This document shows positions 52,036-59,431 of a stretch of DNA of 64,000 nucleotides, one piece after another. Both the position numbers and the translations under genes were made by a program. Position 1 is the stretch's first letter. Every line of letters begins with the position of its first letter. The notes beneath the pieces are model-generated. The model worked only from the letters and a program-made list of their open reading frames with translations. It ran no database searches and was not told where the DNA came from. The DNA comes from Serinicoccus sediminis (GTDB lineage: Bacteria > Actinomycetota > Actinomycetes > Actinomycetales > Dermatophilaceae): assembly GCF_004153545.1 (NCBI RefSeq), contig NZ_SDVA01000008.1:121182-185181 (forward strand), in the 5' to 3' direction.

Positions 52036-52770
52036 CTAGGCGGTGATGACCTCGGCGCTGCGACGGCGGGTCACCGTGAGGTGGAGGCTCAGGGCTGCGT
52101 AGTAGACGACGTAGGCGCCGGAGAGCGCGACGAGCCACCCGCTCGGCGAGGGGTACTGCGCCAGGACCGCGGCATACAGGACGAACCACAGCGTCGTCAG
52201 CGTCATCGTCGGCCACCAGGCGGTCTCCGTGCGGGACGGGTAGACGTAGCGCACGGGGACAAAGACGAGGGCGGTGAGCACCAGCAGCGTGATCGTGGTG
52301 GTCGCCGTGCCCGCGCCGAGGACGACGAGGTAGAACGCCGCGATGTTCCAGTAGCTGGGGAAGCCGAGGAAGAAGTGGTCGTCGGTCTTGGCGTCGCTGC
52401 GGCAGAACTGGAAGCACGAGGCGAGCAGCGGGATCGACGCGACGACCCCGCCGAGCCAGCCGGCGGGGAGGAAGCCCGCGCTCCACAGCAGCACCATCGG
52501 CGCGAAGGCGTAGGTGATGTAGTCGACGATGTTGTCGAGCAGCGCACCGTCGAAGCCGGGCGCCAGCTCCTTGACCCGCCAGCGTCGGGCGGCGAAGCCG
52601 TCGGTGCCGTCGACGACCATCGCGGCGAGGAAGAGCCAGAGCACCACCTCGACCTCGCCGGCGTAGGAGAAGTGGACCATGAGCAGGGCCAGCACGACCC
52701 CGAGGGAGGTATACGCGTGGACGGCTGCTGCCGCCAGGCGTGCGGGGGCACTGGCGGCAGGTGAGGTCAT
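52036..52770 (-). CDS. pcs: phosphatidylcholine synthase
   Basis: The 244-residue integral membrane protein has the CDP-alcohol phosphatidyltransferase motif spread over DGTDGFAARR, GFDGALLD and NIVDY (about 54-84). The order VKELAPGFDG, then KTDDHFFLGFPSYWN, then VFVPVRYVYPSRT follows the Sinorhizobium Pcs family rather than phosphatidylserine or phosphatidylglycerol synthases. Pcs condenses choline with CDP-diacylglycerol to phosphatidylcholine at the membrane. The closeness of the choline importer and dehydrogenases supports use of imported choline. The start at 52770 has no strong ribosome site. Confidence 0.82.
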   Translation of the reverse strand: MTSPAASAPARLAAAAVHAYTSLGVVLALLMVHFSYAGEVEVVLWLFLAAMVVDGTDGFAARRWRVKELAPGFDGALLDNIVDYITYAFAPMVLLWSAGFLPAGWLGGVVASIPLLASCFQFCRSDAKTDDHFFLGFPSYWNIAAFYLVVLGAGTATTTITLLVLTALVFVPVRYVYPSRTETAWWPTMTLTTLWFVLYAAVLAQYPSPSGWLVALSGAYVVYYAALSLHLTVTRRRSAEVITA

Positions 52771-52786
52771 GCCGAGACCCTAGCGG

Positions 52787-53533
52787 TCAGGTCGTCGTCA
52801 TGAGGGCGGGCAGGACCGAGGCGAGCTCGCGCCACACCCGGGTGGGGGTGGTCGGCACCAGCCGCAGCTCGGGCGTCGCCTCGACGAGCCACAGGCCGCT
52901 GTCCCGGCCGTCGACCGCGGCCAGCATGAGGGGGGCGTCGTCCGAGCCGACGGCAGCGGCGACGAGGCGCCAGGCGCGGTCCGCGCCGAGGTCGGCACCC
53001 GCCCGCCGGTCCGACAGCGTCCCGTGGGACTCGGCACCGTGCCCGACTCTCACGGGACGTTCGTGGGCGGGTGAGGCGGAGGAGGGGGGTCCGGCCGCCT
53101 CGCCGGCCCTGGGTCGCGGCTCGTCGGCCGCGGTGGCGAACCATGCCTCCAGCTCGGCCTCGTCGACCGGCCGGGCCTCACGGTCGGCCGGGGCGTGCGC
53201 CCGGGGGGCCAGGCCGACCATCCGGGCCAGCGAGGCCGCCAGGTGGTCCGGCGGCAGGACGAGCACGCGGCGCTCGTCACCGCGACCCAGGTCGAGGAGC
53301 ACCGCGAGGGCGTCCGCGCCGACCCAGGCCTCGTGGGTGAAGACACCACCGGGGGTGGCGGTCTGGACCTGCACGACGGCGCGAGGGTCGCGGCCGGCCT
53401 CGAGGGCCAGGTCGCCGCCGGGCACGCCCGCCGCCACCCGAGCCAGCTCCGGGTCGACCTCGTCGGCGCCCGCCAGCCCGGCCCAGGTGGCGGTGTCGAC
53501 GAGCAGCGCGTCGCCGTCCTGGCGCGACGTCAT
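52787..53533 (-). CDS. hypothetical protein of the type VII-like module (EspG-like layout)
   Basis: The 248-residue soluble protein has two alpha/beta halves joined by an acidic, Pro/Ala-rich linker (about 125-165). Segments such as ALLVDTATWAGLAG, AVVQVQTATPGG and RRVLVLPPDHLAASLARMVG recall ESX secretion-associated chaperones (EspG type), but similarity is only in layout. It is the last gene of a minus-strand run that begins with a WXG-like small protein; its start overlaps the preceding stop by four bases. A chaperone role for the effector is a guess. Confidence 0.5.
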   Translation of the reverse strand: MTSRQDGDALLVDTATWAGLAGADEVDPELARVAAGVPGGDLALEAGRDPRAVVQVQTATPGGVFTHEAWVGADALAVLLDLGRGDERRVLVLPPDHLAASLARMVGLAPRAHAPADREARPVDEAELEAWFATAADEPRPRAGEAAGPPSSASPAHERPVRVGHGAESHGTLSDRRAGADLGADRAWRLVAAAVGSDDAPLMLAAVDGRDSGLWLVEATPELRLVPTTPTRVWRELASVLPALMTTT

Positions 53534-53988
53534 ACCCGCGCCTCCTGCCCCACCCGCAGGCTGGCGCAGCAGGCGGCCAGCTCCTCGGCCACGACCGGGT
53601 GGCGCACCACGTCGACGGTCGCGGTGAGGGTGACCCCGAGGTCGCCGACCTGGGTGAAGACCTGCTCCATGACGAGGGCGCGGCCCTGAGCGTCGACGTG
53701 GTGCGCGAGGCGGCTGCCGGCGGGACGACCGTCGATCTCGACGGCGTGCAGGTCGATGAGGAGGTAGTCGGCCAGCTCCTGCGGCAGCAGGGCCTCGGTG
53801 CCGTTCTGCCAGTCCCGGAACGATCGGTCGCCGGTGCTCCCCGCGGTGAGCACGAGGTTGGCGCGGACGTCGCCCTCGCCCTGCTCCGGCTCGAGCACGA
53901 CGAGGACCTCGGGGCGGCCGGTCTCCTCGACCAGCCAGCCGTCGGGCGCGTCGAAGCTCGCCCCCGTCGCCTCGTGCACGACCCTCAC
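53530..53988 (-). CDS. small LpqN/DcrB-like protein
   Basis: The 152-residue protein begins VRVVHEATGASFDAPDGWLVEE, the opening of PsbP/LpqN/DcrB-like folds. It continues with alternating strands and a TWRDWQ-like SFRDWQNGTEALLP helix. No signal peptide is present at this start. The GTG at 53988 overlaps the stop of the upstream membrane-protein gene (GTGA), and the longer frame reading back from it is Pro/Arg-rich and unlikely. It belongs to the type VII-like module; its role is unknown. Confidence 0.65.
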   Translation of the reverse strand: MRVVHEATGASFDAPDGWLVEETGRPEVLVVLEPEQGEGDVRANLVLTAGSTGDRSFRDWQNGTEALLPQELADYLLIDLHAVEIDGRPAGSRLAHHVDAQGRALVMEQVFTQVGDLGVTLTATVDVVRHPVVAEELAACCASLRVGQEARV

Positions 53989-54353
53989 CGCAGCCACCTC
54001 TTCTTGTCGAACCGTCGGGCGATGCTGCCCCGGGCCCAGCGCGGCACCGACCACCGGGGGTAGGGGAGGGCCAGCGCGCCCCAGCCGAAGACCAGCCACA
54101 GCCCCAGCGGCGCGAGGACGAGCGCGAGGAACCCCAGGGCGGGCACCTCGGAGATCCAGGCGGACAGGCCCACGAGCAGGCTGAGCACGCCCACCCCCGG
54201 CAGCACGAAGAGCGTGCCGCGCACCCCGGCCTCGGACGGGCTGGCCACCCAGGCCCGCGCCTGCTCGCCGCGGCCCAGCCGCTCCCAGAGCGCCAGCCCC
54301 AGGAGCAGGACGCCGAGCCCGAGACCGACCACGCTCACCACCACGGAGACCAC
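53985..54353 (-). CDS. small membrane protein of the type VII-like module
   Basis: The 122-residue protein has three or four hydrophobic helices (VVSVVVSVVGLGLGVLLLGLAL, TLFVLPGVGVLSLLVGLSAW, LGFLALVLAPLGLWLVFGWG) and a basic C-terminus ending FDKKRWLR. It starts at a GTG only 4 bases after the effector-like gene's stop. This position, right after a putative pore-forming effector, is where an immunity or anchoring protein would be expected; that is inference. Confidence 0.6.
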   Translation of the reverse strand: MVSVVVSVVGLGLGVLLLGLALWERLGRGEQARAWVASPSEAGVRGTLFVLPGVGVLSLLVGLSAWISEVPALGFLALVLAPLGLWLVFGWGALALPYPRWSVPRWARGSIARRFDKKRWLR

Positions 54354-54357
54354 CGGC

Positions 54358-55716
54358 TCACCAGGGGGTGATGTCGTCGATGAAGTCCCCGGCACTGTCG
54401 AGGGCGTCGCCCACCCCGTCGGCGATGTCGCCGCCGATGTCCTTGAGCTGGTCGCCCACCCAGGCGCCGGCCTGCGACCCCACGAAGCCTCCCACGAGCG
54501 CGCCGAGCCCGGCCCCGATGACGGTCCCCACGCCGGGCATGATCGCCGTCCCGATGGCGCCGCCCGCCCAGGCGCCGGCCTTGGCGCCGACCAGCGCCCC
54601 GCCGGTGGTGGCGGCCGACACGGTGACCGTGCGGCCGACCCGCTCGTCGGTGGGGTAGTGGGCGCTCTCGTTCCACTCGTTCCACCCCGAGGTGGCCGCG
54701 GTGAGGACGGTGCCGCCGCGGCCCAGCCAGCGCCCGGCGGTGCCCCACCCGGACGCGGGGGCGCCGTGCCACGGGCGGGCGCTGAAGTGCCCACGCGGGT
54801 CGAAGCCGCGGACGCGCTGCCAGGGGCTGAGCCCGCGGGCGGTCGGGAAGCGGCCGGCCCCGTGCCGCAGCCGCTGCCAGAAGCCCATGCTCGGGGAGAC
54901 GACCCGGCCCGCGGCGTCGATCGGGCGGAAGTGGGAGTAGCGGTGGTCGGCCATCCAGCTCGCCACCGTCGAGGCGCCGAACTGGACCTGCCCGAGGGTG
55001 AACAGCGTCATGCTCACCGAGCCCTCGCCGACCGGGGGCCGGAAGCCGAGCCAGGTGTCGAGGGCGGTGTCGGTGACGCTCGCGGCGGGCCGGGACACCG
55101 ACTCCAGGGCCTCCCAGGCGCTCTGGGTCGTCAGGGTGCCGGTGGCCAGGGGCGCGCCGGTGCCGGCCACCCCGCTGCTGCCGTGGACCCGGCGGGCGAC
55201 CTGGTCGGGGCTGAGCTGGGCGGCCCCCGGGACGAGGATCTGGGTGCCGGCGTCCAGTGCGGCTGCGGTGGAGGTCGCGTCGCGCTCCACCTCGTCGCGG
55301 ATCTCCTGGGCCTGCTGGCGGAGCCGGGCGACCTCGCCGTCGACCTGGCCCTGGAGGGTGTCGTGGCGGTCGTCGTCGACGTCGACCCCGTCCATGCGGT
55401 GCAGCTGCTGCTGCGCCCGCCGCTCGAGGTCCTCGATGTCCTCCCGGGCGTTCCGCAGGCGGCGGGCGTAGTTGCCGATCTGCTCCTGCGCGGCGTCCAC
55501 GACGGAGGCGGCGCCGCCCAGGGCGCCGGCGATGCCCCGGCCGGCGTCCTCGAAGTCGCGCGAGCGGGTGGCGCGCCAGGTGCCGAGGGTCTGCTCGACG
55601 CCCCGCTCGACGTCGCCCCGCTCGGTGGTCAGGTCACCGGAGACCGTGGCCAGGGTGGTGGCGAGGGAGTCCAGCAGTGCTGGGTCGCCTTGCGGCAGAG
55701 CGAAACCCGCGACCAT
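54358..55716 (-). CDS. WXG/LXG-like effector candidate with glycine-zipper C-terminus
   Basis: The 452-residue protein has an N-terminal helical domain of about 190 residues like WXG100/LXG secretion domains, with LGTWRATRSRDFEDAG carrying a W and a long coiled helix (DIEDLERRAQQQLHRMDG). A middle domain with WMADHRYSHFRPIDAAG follows. Residues about 385-440 are a Gly/Ala zipper (GAKAGAWAGGAIG, PGVGTVIGAGLGALVGGFVG), the signature of membrane-inserting toxin segments. It overlaps the small WXG-like gene by one base (TGATG). Export by a type VII system and membrane activity are inferred. Confidence 0.6.
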   Translation of the reverse strand: MVAGFALPQGDPALLDSLATTLATVSGDLTTERGDVERGVEQTLGTWRATRSRDFEDAGRGIAGALGGAASVVDAAQEQIGNYARRLRNAREDIEDLERRAQQQLHRMDGVDVDDDRHDTLQGQVDGEVARLRQQAQEIRDEVERDATSTAAALDAGTQILVPGAAQLSPDQVARRVHGSSGVAGTGAPLATGTLTTQSAWEALESVSRPAASVTDTALDTWLGFRPPVGEGSVSMTLFTLGQVQFGASTVASWMADHRYSHFRPIDAAGRVVSPSMGFWQRLRHGAGRFPTARGLSPWQRVRGFDPRGHFSARPWHGAPASGWGTAGRWLGRGGTVLTAATSGWNEWNESAHYPTDERVGRTVTVSAATTGGALVGAKAGAWAGGAIGTAIMPGVGTVIGAGLGALVGGFVGSQAGAWVGDQLKDIGGDIADGVGDALDSAGDFIDDITPW

Positions 55717-55982
55717 CAGCCACCCCCGGCGGTGTCGATGTCCTGGGCCGCCGCGTCGGCCAGCGCGGCCGCGATCGTGGTCTGGGTGCCGGTGTCCTCC
55801 ACGGCGGTGCCGACCGCCGCGCCGAGCCGGCGCACCGCGCTGGAGAGGTCGGCATACCCGGCGCCGGAGCCCTGCACCTGCGCGAGCCCCCGCCCGATGT
55901 CCTGGATGCGTCCCCCGGTGCGGTGCAGCGCCCGCGCGCCGGCGCCCATCGCCTGCGGGTCGCCTCCGACGAAGCCGCCCAT
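55716..55982 (-). CDS. small WXG100-like protein
   Basis: The 88-residue, mostly helical protein starts MGGFVGGDPQAMGAG and has two amphipathic helices separated by GSGAGYADL, where WXG100 proteins carry the turn. It lacks a strict Trp-X-Gly. GGAGGGGAG lies about 9 bases before the ATG at 55982. It is the first gene of the minus-strand module and the likely secretion partner of the next protein. Confidence 0.6.
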   Translation of the reverse strand: MGGFVGGDPQAMGAGARALHRTGGRIQDIGRGLAQVQGSGAGYADLSSAVRRLGAAVGTAVEDTGTQTTIAAALADAAAQDIDTAGGG

Positions 55983-56065
55983 GCTCGTGTCTCCCCTCCC
56001 GTCCCTGACCGACGTCGACAATAGTGCGCGCGGCGAGCGTTCCCAAGCCGTGGCACCCTGGCGGT

Positions 56066-56503
56066 ATGAGCGCTTCCACCCGCTGGGACGACGTCCGTGC
56101 CCGCCTGGTCGACGAGCTCGCCGCGCTGGACGACGGGCAGTCGCTCGTGCTGTCCGAGCCGGACCGGGCGGCGCCGCCCGCGCGCCGCCGCTGGTTCGGC
56201 CTGGGGCCGCGGCCCGCCGCGACCGCCGGCCGCTACGTCCAGGCGTCGCGCCTGGGGGACGACCTCCTCTGCGAGAGCGTCTCGGCCGCGTATGCCGACC
56301 TCACGGCGGAGCAGACGGCCGCGCTGCAGGAGCAGGGGTGGTCCGACCCCTCCCGCCAGCCGCGCGGGGTGTCCTCGGCGAACCACGTCTTCGTGGGTCG
56401 CGTCGAGGACCCGGGCACCTGCGCCGAGATGTTCGTTGGTGCGCTGCGGGCGCTGGGGACCGGCGTCCCCGACGCCCGGTGGCGCTGGGACCGCGTCGCC
56501 TAG
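56066..56503 (+). CDS. TY-Chap-like small protein
   Basis: The 145-residue protein has an N-terminal helix (RWDDVRARLVDELAAL), then RRRWFGLGPRPAATAGRYVQASRLGDDLLCESVS and LTAEQTAALQEQGWSDP. I recognise this order from actinobacterial TY-Chap/YbjN-like proteins, a fold related to type III and type VII secretion chaperones. It is divergent from the WXG-like module, which supports a chaperone role without proving it. Confidence 0.6.
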   Translation: MSASTRWDDVRARLVDELAALDDGQSLVLSEPDRAAPPARRRWFGLGPRPAATAGRYVQASRLGDDLLCESVSAAYADLTAEQTAALQEQGWSDPSRQPRGVSSANHVFVGRVEDPGTCAEMFVGALRALGTGVPDARWRWDRVA

Positions 56504-56623
56504 GCCGAGACTGCGCCCAGGCCGGAGCCCGCTCTCCCCGCGAGGCTGGCTGCACGACGGTTGCTGACCAAACCTTGACCTGAGTCCACCTGCGTGGACG
56601 GCTGAGCGCTGCTAAGTTCATTC

Positions 56624-56637
56624 CGTAAGCGCTTACG
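56624..56637. promoter_or_regulatory. LacI/GntR-type operator CGTAAGCGCTTACG
   Basis: The 14-base perfect palindrome extends to TTnCGTAAGCGCTTACGnAA over 56621-56640. It lies 13 bases before the ATG at 56651. Its central GCGC and the flanking TAAGCGCTTA resemble sites of LacI-type regulators. No regulator gene is adjacent, so the factor acts from elsewhere. Confidence 0.7.
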
Positions 56638-56650
56638 AAAGGACTCAGCG

Positions 56651-58795
56651 ATGAAGCTGGTAACCGGCGCGGCCACCCTGGCTGCCCTCGTGATCACCGG
56701 GACGCAGGCAGCCGCCGCACCCCCCTCCCCGAAGCCGTCCGGGTTGGAGGTGAGCACCGTGTCGAGCGCCCCGGACCTCGTCACCGCGGGGGACGCCCTC
56801 GTCGAGGTGGCGGTCCCGGGCAACGTCCCGCAGCACCGGGTGCGCGTCGACCTGGACGGCACCGACGTGACCGACGCCTTCGAGTGGGACGCCCAGCGGC
56901 GGGTGCTCGTCGGCGTGGTCGAGGGGATGGAGCTGGGGGAGAATGTCATCACCGCCCGGCCCCCGGGGAAGGGGCGGGCCGGCGACTCGCTCACCGTGGT
57001 GAACCACCCGGGCGAGGGGCCGCTGTTCTCCGGGCCGCACGAGGAGCCGTTCATCTGCGAGACCGCCCTCTTCACGCTGCCGGTCGTGGGCGGCACCCTG
57101 GGCCAGCCGCTCGACGACGACTGCTCGGTCCAGGACCGGGTCGACTACTTCTACCGGACCACCGACGACGCCTACGAGGCGTGGCCGGCGGACGCGACGG
57201 CATACCCGGAGGACATGGCGACCACGACCACCACCGAGGGGGTCGAGGTGCCCTTCATCGTGCGGATGGAGACCGGCACCGCCAACCGCGGGATCTTCCA
57301 GCACACGACGCTGCACGACCCGCTGACCGAGGCCGAGCCGTCGCCGGTGGAGCGCGGCGAGGGGTGGAACGGCAAGGTCGTCTACACCCTGGGCGGCGGG
57401 TGCGCCGGCGGGTGGTTCCGCCAGGGCAACAGCACCGGCGGGGTCACCGACGCGTGGATGCTCGGCCAGGGGTATGCCCTCGTCTCCTCCAGCCTCAACG
57501 TCTTCGGGCAGAACTGCTCGGACCTGCTGACCTCGGAGACCGCGCAGATGACCAAGGAGGAGTTCCTGCAGCGCTACGGGCGTGACGAGTTCACCATCGG
57601 CTTCGGCTGCTCCGGCGGGAGCTACCAGGCGCACCAGGCGGCCGACAACTACCCGGGGATCTTCGACGGCATCGTCGTGGGGTGTTCCTTCCCTGAGGTC
57701 GGTTTCGGCACGGTGAACTTCATCACCGACGCGCGGCTGCTGGACCACTACTTCGGGCAGACCGACCTGGCGTGGTCCGACGAAGAGAAGCGGCAGGTCA
57801 CCGGCTTCCAGACGCTGGCCACCATGAGCAACGTCGCCGGGGGCGCGCAGCGCATCGACCCGCGGGTGTTCTGCCCGTCGGTGCTGCCGGAGGAGCTGCG
57901 CTACGACCCGGAGACCAACCCTGACGGCGCCCGGTGCGACGTCTACGACCACACGGTCAACGTCTACGGCACCGACCCGGAGACCGGCTTCGCGCTGCGG
58001 CCGCTGGACAACGGCGGCATCCAGTACGGGTTGAAGGCCCTGCAGGACGGCACCATCACCGTCGACCAGTTCCTCGACCTCAACGAGCAGGTCGGCGGCT
58101 ACGACCAGGACGGAGGCTTCCAGGACGCGCGGACCCAGGCGGACCTGCCCGGGGTCGCGGCGGCATACCGCACCGGGCGGCTGACGAACGGCGGCGGCGG
58201 GCTGGCGAGCACGCCGATCGTGGACTACCGCGCCTACTTCGACGAGCAGCCGAACGGCGACATCCACGTGCGCTACCACACCAACTCGATGCGGGAACGG
58301 CTGCGCGCGGCCAACGGGTCGGTCGTCAACCACGTCAGCCTGCTCGAGGACAACCGCTACGGGCTGTTCAGCACCGGCAGCCCGCTGCTGCAGCACGGCT
58401 TCACCCAGATGGACGCCTGGCTGAGCGGGCTGGACCTCGAGGGCGAGCGGCCCACGCTGGCCGAGATCGGCGCGGCCCGGCCGGAGGCGCTCGTCGAGGG
58501 CTGCCAGACGCGGGACGAGGACCCGACCTTCGTCGCCGAGACGCTGGACCGGGACCCGGAGGGCACGTGCGAGCAGCTCTACCCGTCGGCGAGCTTCCCG
58601 CGCGAGGTCGCGGGGGAGTCGGTCAAGGCGGACGTCATCGACTGCCGGACGACCGAGCCGGCGCGCGGTGACTACCCGGAGATGAGCGACGAGCAGTGGG
58701 CGCGCCTGGGCGAGGTCTTCGCCGAGGGCGTGTGCGACTACTCGGTGCCCGGTGTCGAGCAGCAGGGGCTGGCCGGGACCTGGCTGCGCTTCTGA
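56651..58795 (+). CDS. secreted DUF6351 protein with tannase-like hydrolase fold
   Basis: The 714-residue protein has a Sec signal (MKLVTGAATLAALVITGTQAAAA). An Ig-like N-terminal domain is followed by an alpha/beta-hydrolase-like domain with an oxyanion segment VVYTLGGGCAGGWFRQG and a probable nucleophile Ser in GFGCSGGSYQAHQ (about 323). Paired cysteines suggest disulfides. The layout fits DUF6351 proteins, which look like tannase/feruloyl-esterase relatives. It is probably a secreted esterase induced with some sugar or plant compound, given the operator just upstream. The substrate is unknown. AAAGGA precedes the ATG. Confidence 0.75.
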   Translation: MKLVTGAATLAALVITGTQAAAAPPSPKPSGLEVSTVSSAPDLVTAGDALVEVAVPGNVPQHRVRVDLDGTDVTDAFEWDAQRRVLVGVVEGMELGENVITARPPGKGRAGDSLTVVNHPGEGPLFSGPHEEPFICETALFTLPVVGGTLGQPLDDDCSVQDRVDYFYRTTDDAYEAWPADATAYPEDMATTTTTEGVEVPFIVRMETGTANRGIFQHTTLHDPLTEAEPSPVERGEGWNGKVVYTLGGGCAGGWFRQGNSTGGVTDAWMLGQGYALVSSSLNVFGQNCSDLLTSETAQMTKEEFLQRYGRDEFTIGFGCSGGSYQAHQAADNYPGIFDGIVVGCSFPEVGFGTVNFITDARLLDHYFGQTDLAWSDEEKRQVTGFQTLATMSNVAGGAQRIDPRVFCPSVLPEELRYDPETNPDGARCDVYDHTVNVYGTDPETGFALRPLDNGGIQYGLKALQDGTITVDQFLDLNEQVGGYDQDGGFQDARTQADLPGVAAAYRTGRLTNGGGGLASTPIVDYRAYFDEQPNGDIHVRYHTNSMRERLRAANGSVVNHVSLLEDNRYGLFSTGSPLLQHGFTQMDAWLSGLDLEGERPTLAEIGAARPEALVEGCQTRDEDPTFVAETLDRDPEGTCEQLYPSASFPREVAGESVKADVIDCRTTEPARGDYPEMSDEQWARLGEVFAEGVCDYSVPGVEQQGLAGTWLRF

Positions 58796-58865
58796 GGGGT
58801 ATGCGGTCTCGTGGCCGGTCGGGCCGGCGTCCGTCCAGGGCGTCCCCGGCCGGCCGCGGCCGTTC

Positions 58866-59348
58866 TCAGGAGGTGGCCGGCCTTGCCCCGGTCTCGGCGA
58901 TCTCCTTGATCCGGCCCAGGGTCACCGGGATGCCGGCGTGCGCGGCGCGCGTGCGGACCTCGATCTCGTGCTCGGCCCGGTCGCCGTGCTTCTCGCGGAA
59001 CATCTCGAGCCCGGCGGGCAGGAACTCCCACGACTCGGTGAGCCGGGTGCCGTCCTCGACCGGATCGAGGGTGAACCCCCAGCGGACGTAGGCGCCGCCG
59101 ACGAGCCACGCGAACTCGCGGCCGCGGTCGGCGGCGACCACCTCGCTCCGCGTCTCCCAGGTGCGGTCCGGCGTCTCGTTGCGGCCGGTGAACCAGTCGC
59201 CGACCTGGCCGGTGGCGCCCTCGTCCCACCAGCAGCCGGTGCAGATCGGGCTCCACTCGCCGGTCCGGGTGACGTCGGAGACCAGGTCGTAGAGCGCCTC
59301 CGGGGTGGCGTGGACGGTGACCGACTCGGCGTGGGTGAGTGAGCTCAT
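58866..59348 (-). CDS. SRPBCC-family protein
   Basis: The 160-residue protein has the START-like order HAESVTVHATPEALYDLVSDVTRTGEWSP, then strands with WETRSEVVAADRGREFAWLV and WGFTLDPVEDGTRLTESWEF. It ends with the helix EVRTRAAHAGIPVTLGRIKEIAE. It is a typical actinobacterial polyketide-cyclase-like ligand-binding protein. The ATG at 59348 follows GACGAT by six bases, which may mark a leaderless start. It is divergent from the alcohol dehydrogenase gene. Confidence 0.8.
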   Translation of the reverse strand: MSSLTHAESVTVHATPEALYDLVSDVTRTGEWSPICTGCWWDEGATGQVGDWFTGRNETPDRTWETRSEVVAADRGREFAWLVGGAYVRWGFTLDPVEDGTRLTESWEFLPAGLEMFREKHGDRAEHEIEVRTRAAHAGIPVTLGRIKEIAETGARPATS

Positions 59349-59419
59349 ACCGCGATCGTCCCAGACGCGGCCCGCCCACCCCCGTGGCGGCTCACCGCGC
59401 GAGCCTCCGGCCACGCTCC

Positions 59420-59425
59420 TAGCGT
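59420..59425 (+). promoter_or_regulatory. -10 box TAGCGT of the alcohol dehydrogenase gene
   Basis: TAGCGT is followed by GGAGGG and then the ATG at 59432. The arrangement TAGCGTGGAGGnATG is repeated base for base at the SDR gene start (61616-61602, reverse strand). Confidence 0.55.
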
Positions 59426-59431
59426 GGAGGG

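Noticed and set aside
53530..54099. Longer frame of the LpqN-like gene from 54099
   Set aside because: The added residues are Pro/Gly/Arg-rich and overlap the membrane-protein gene; the GTG at 53988 forms a GTGA junction as elsewhere in the module.
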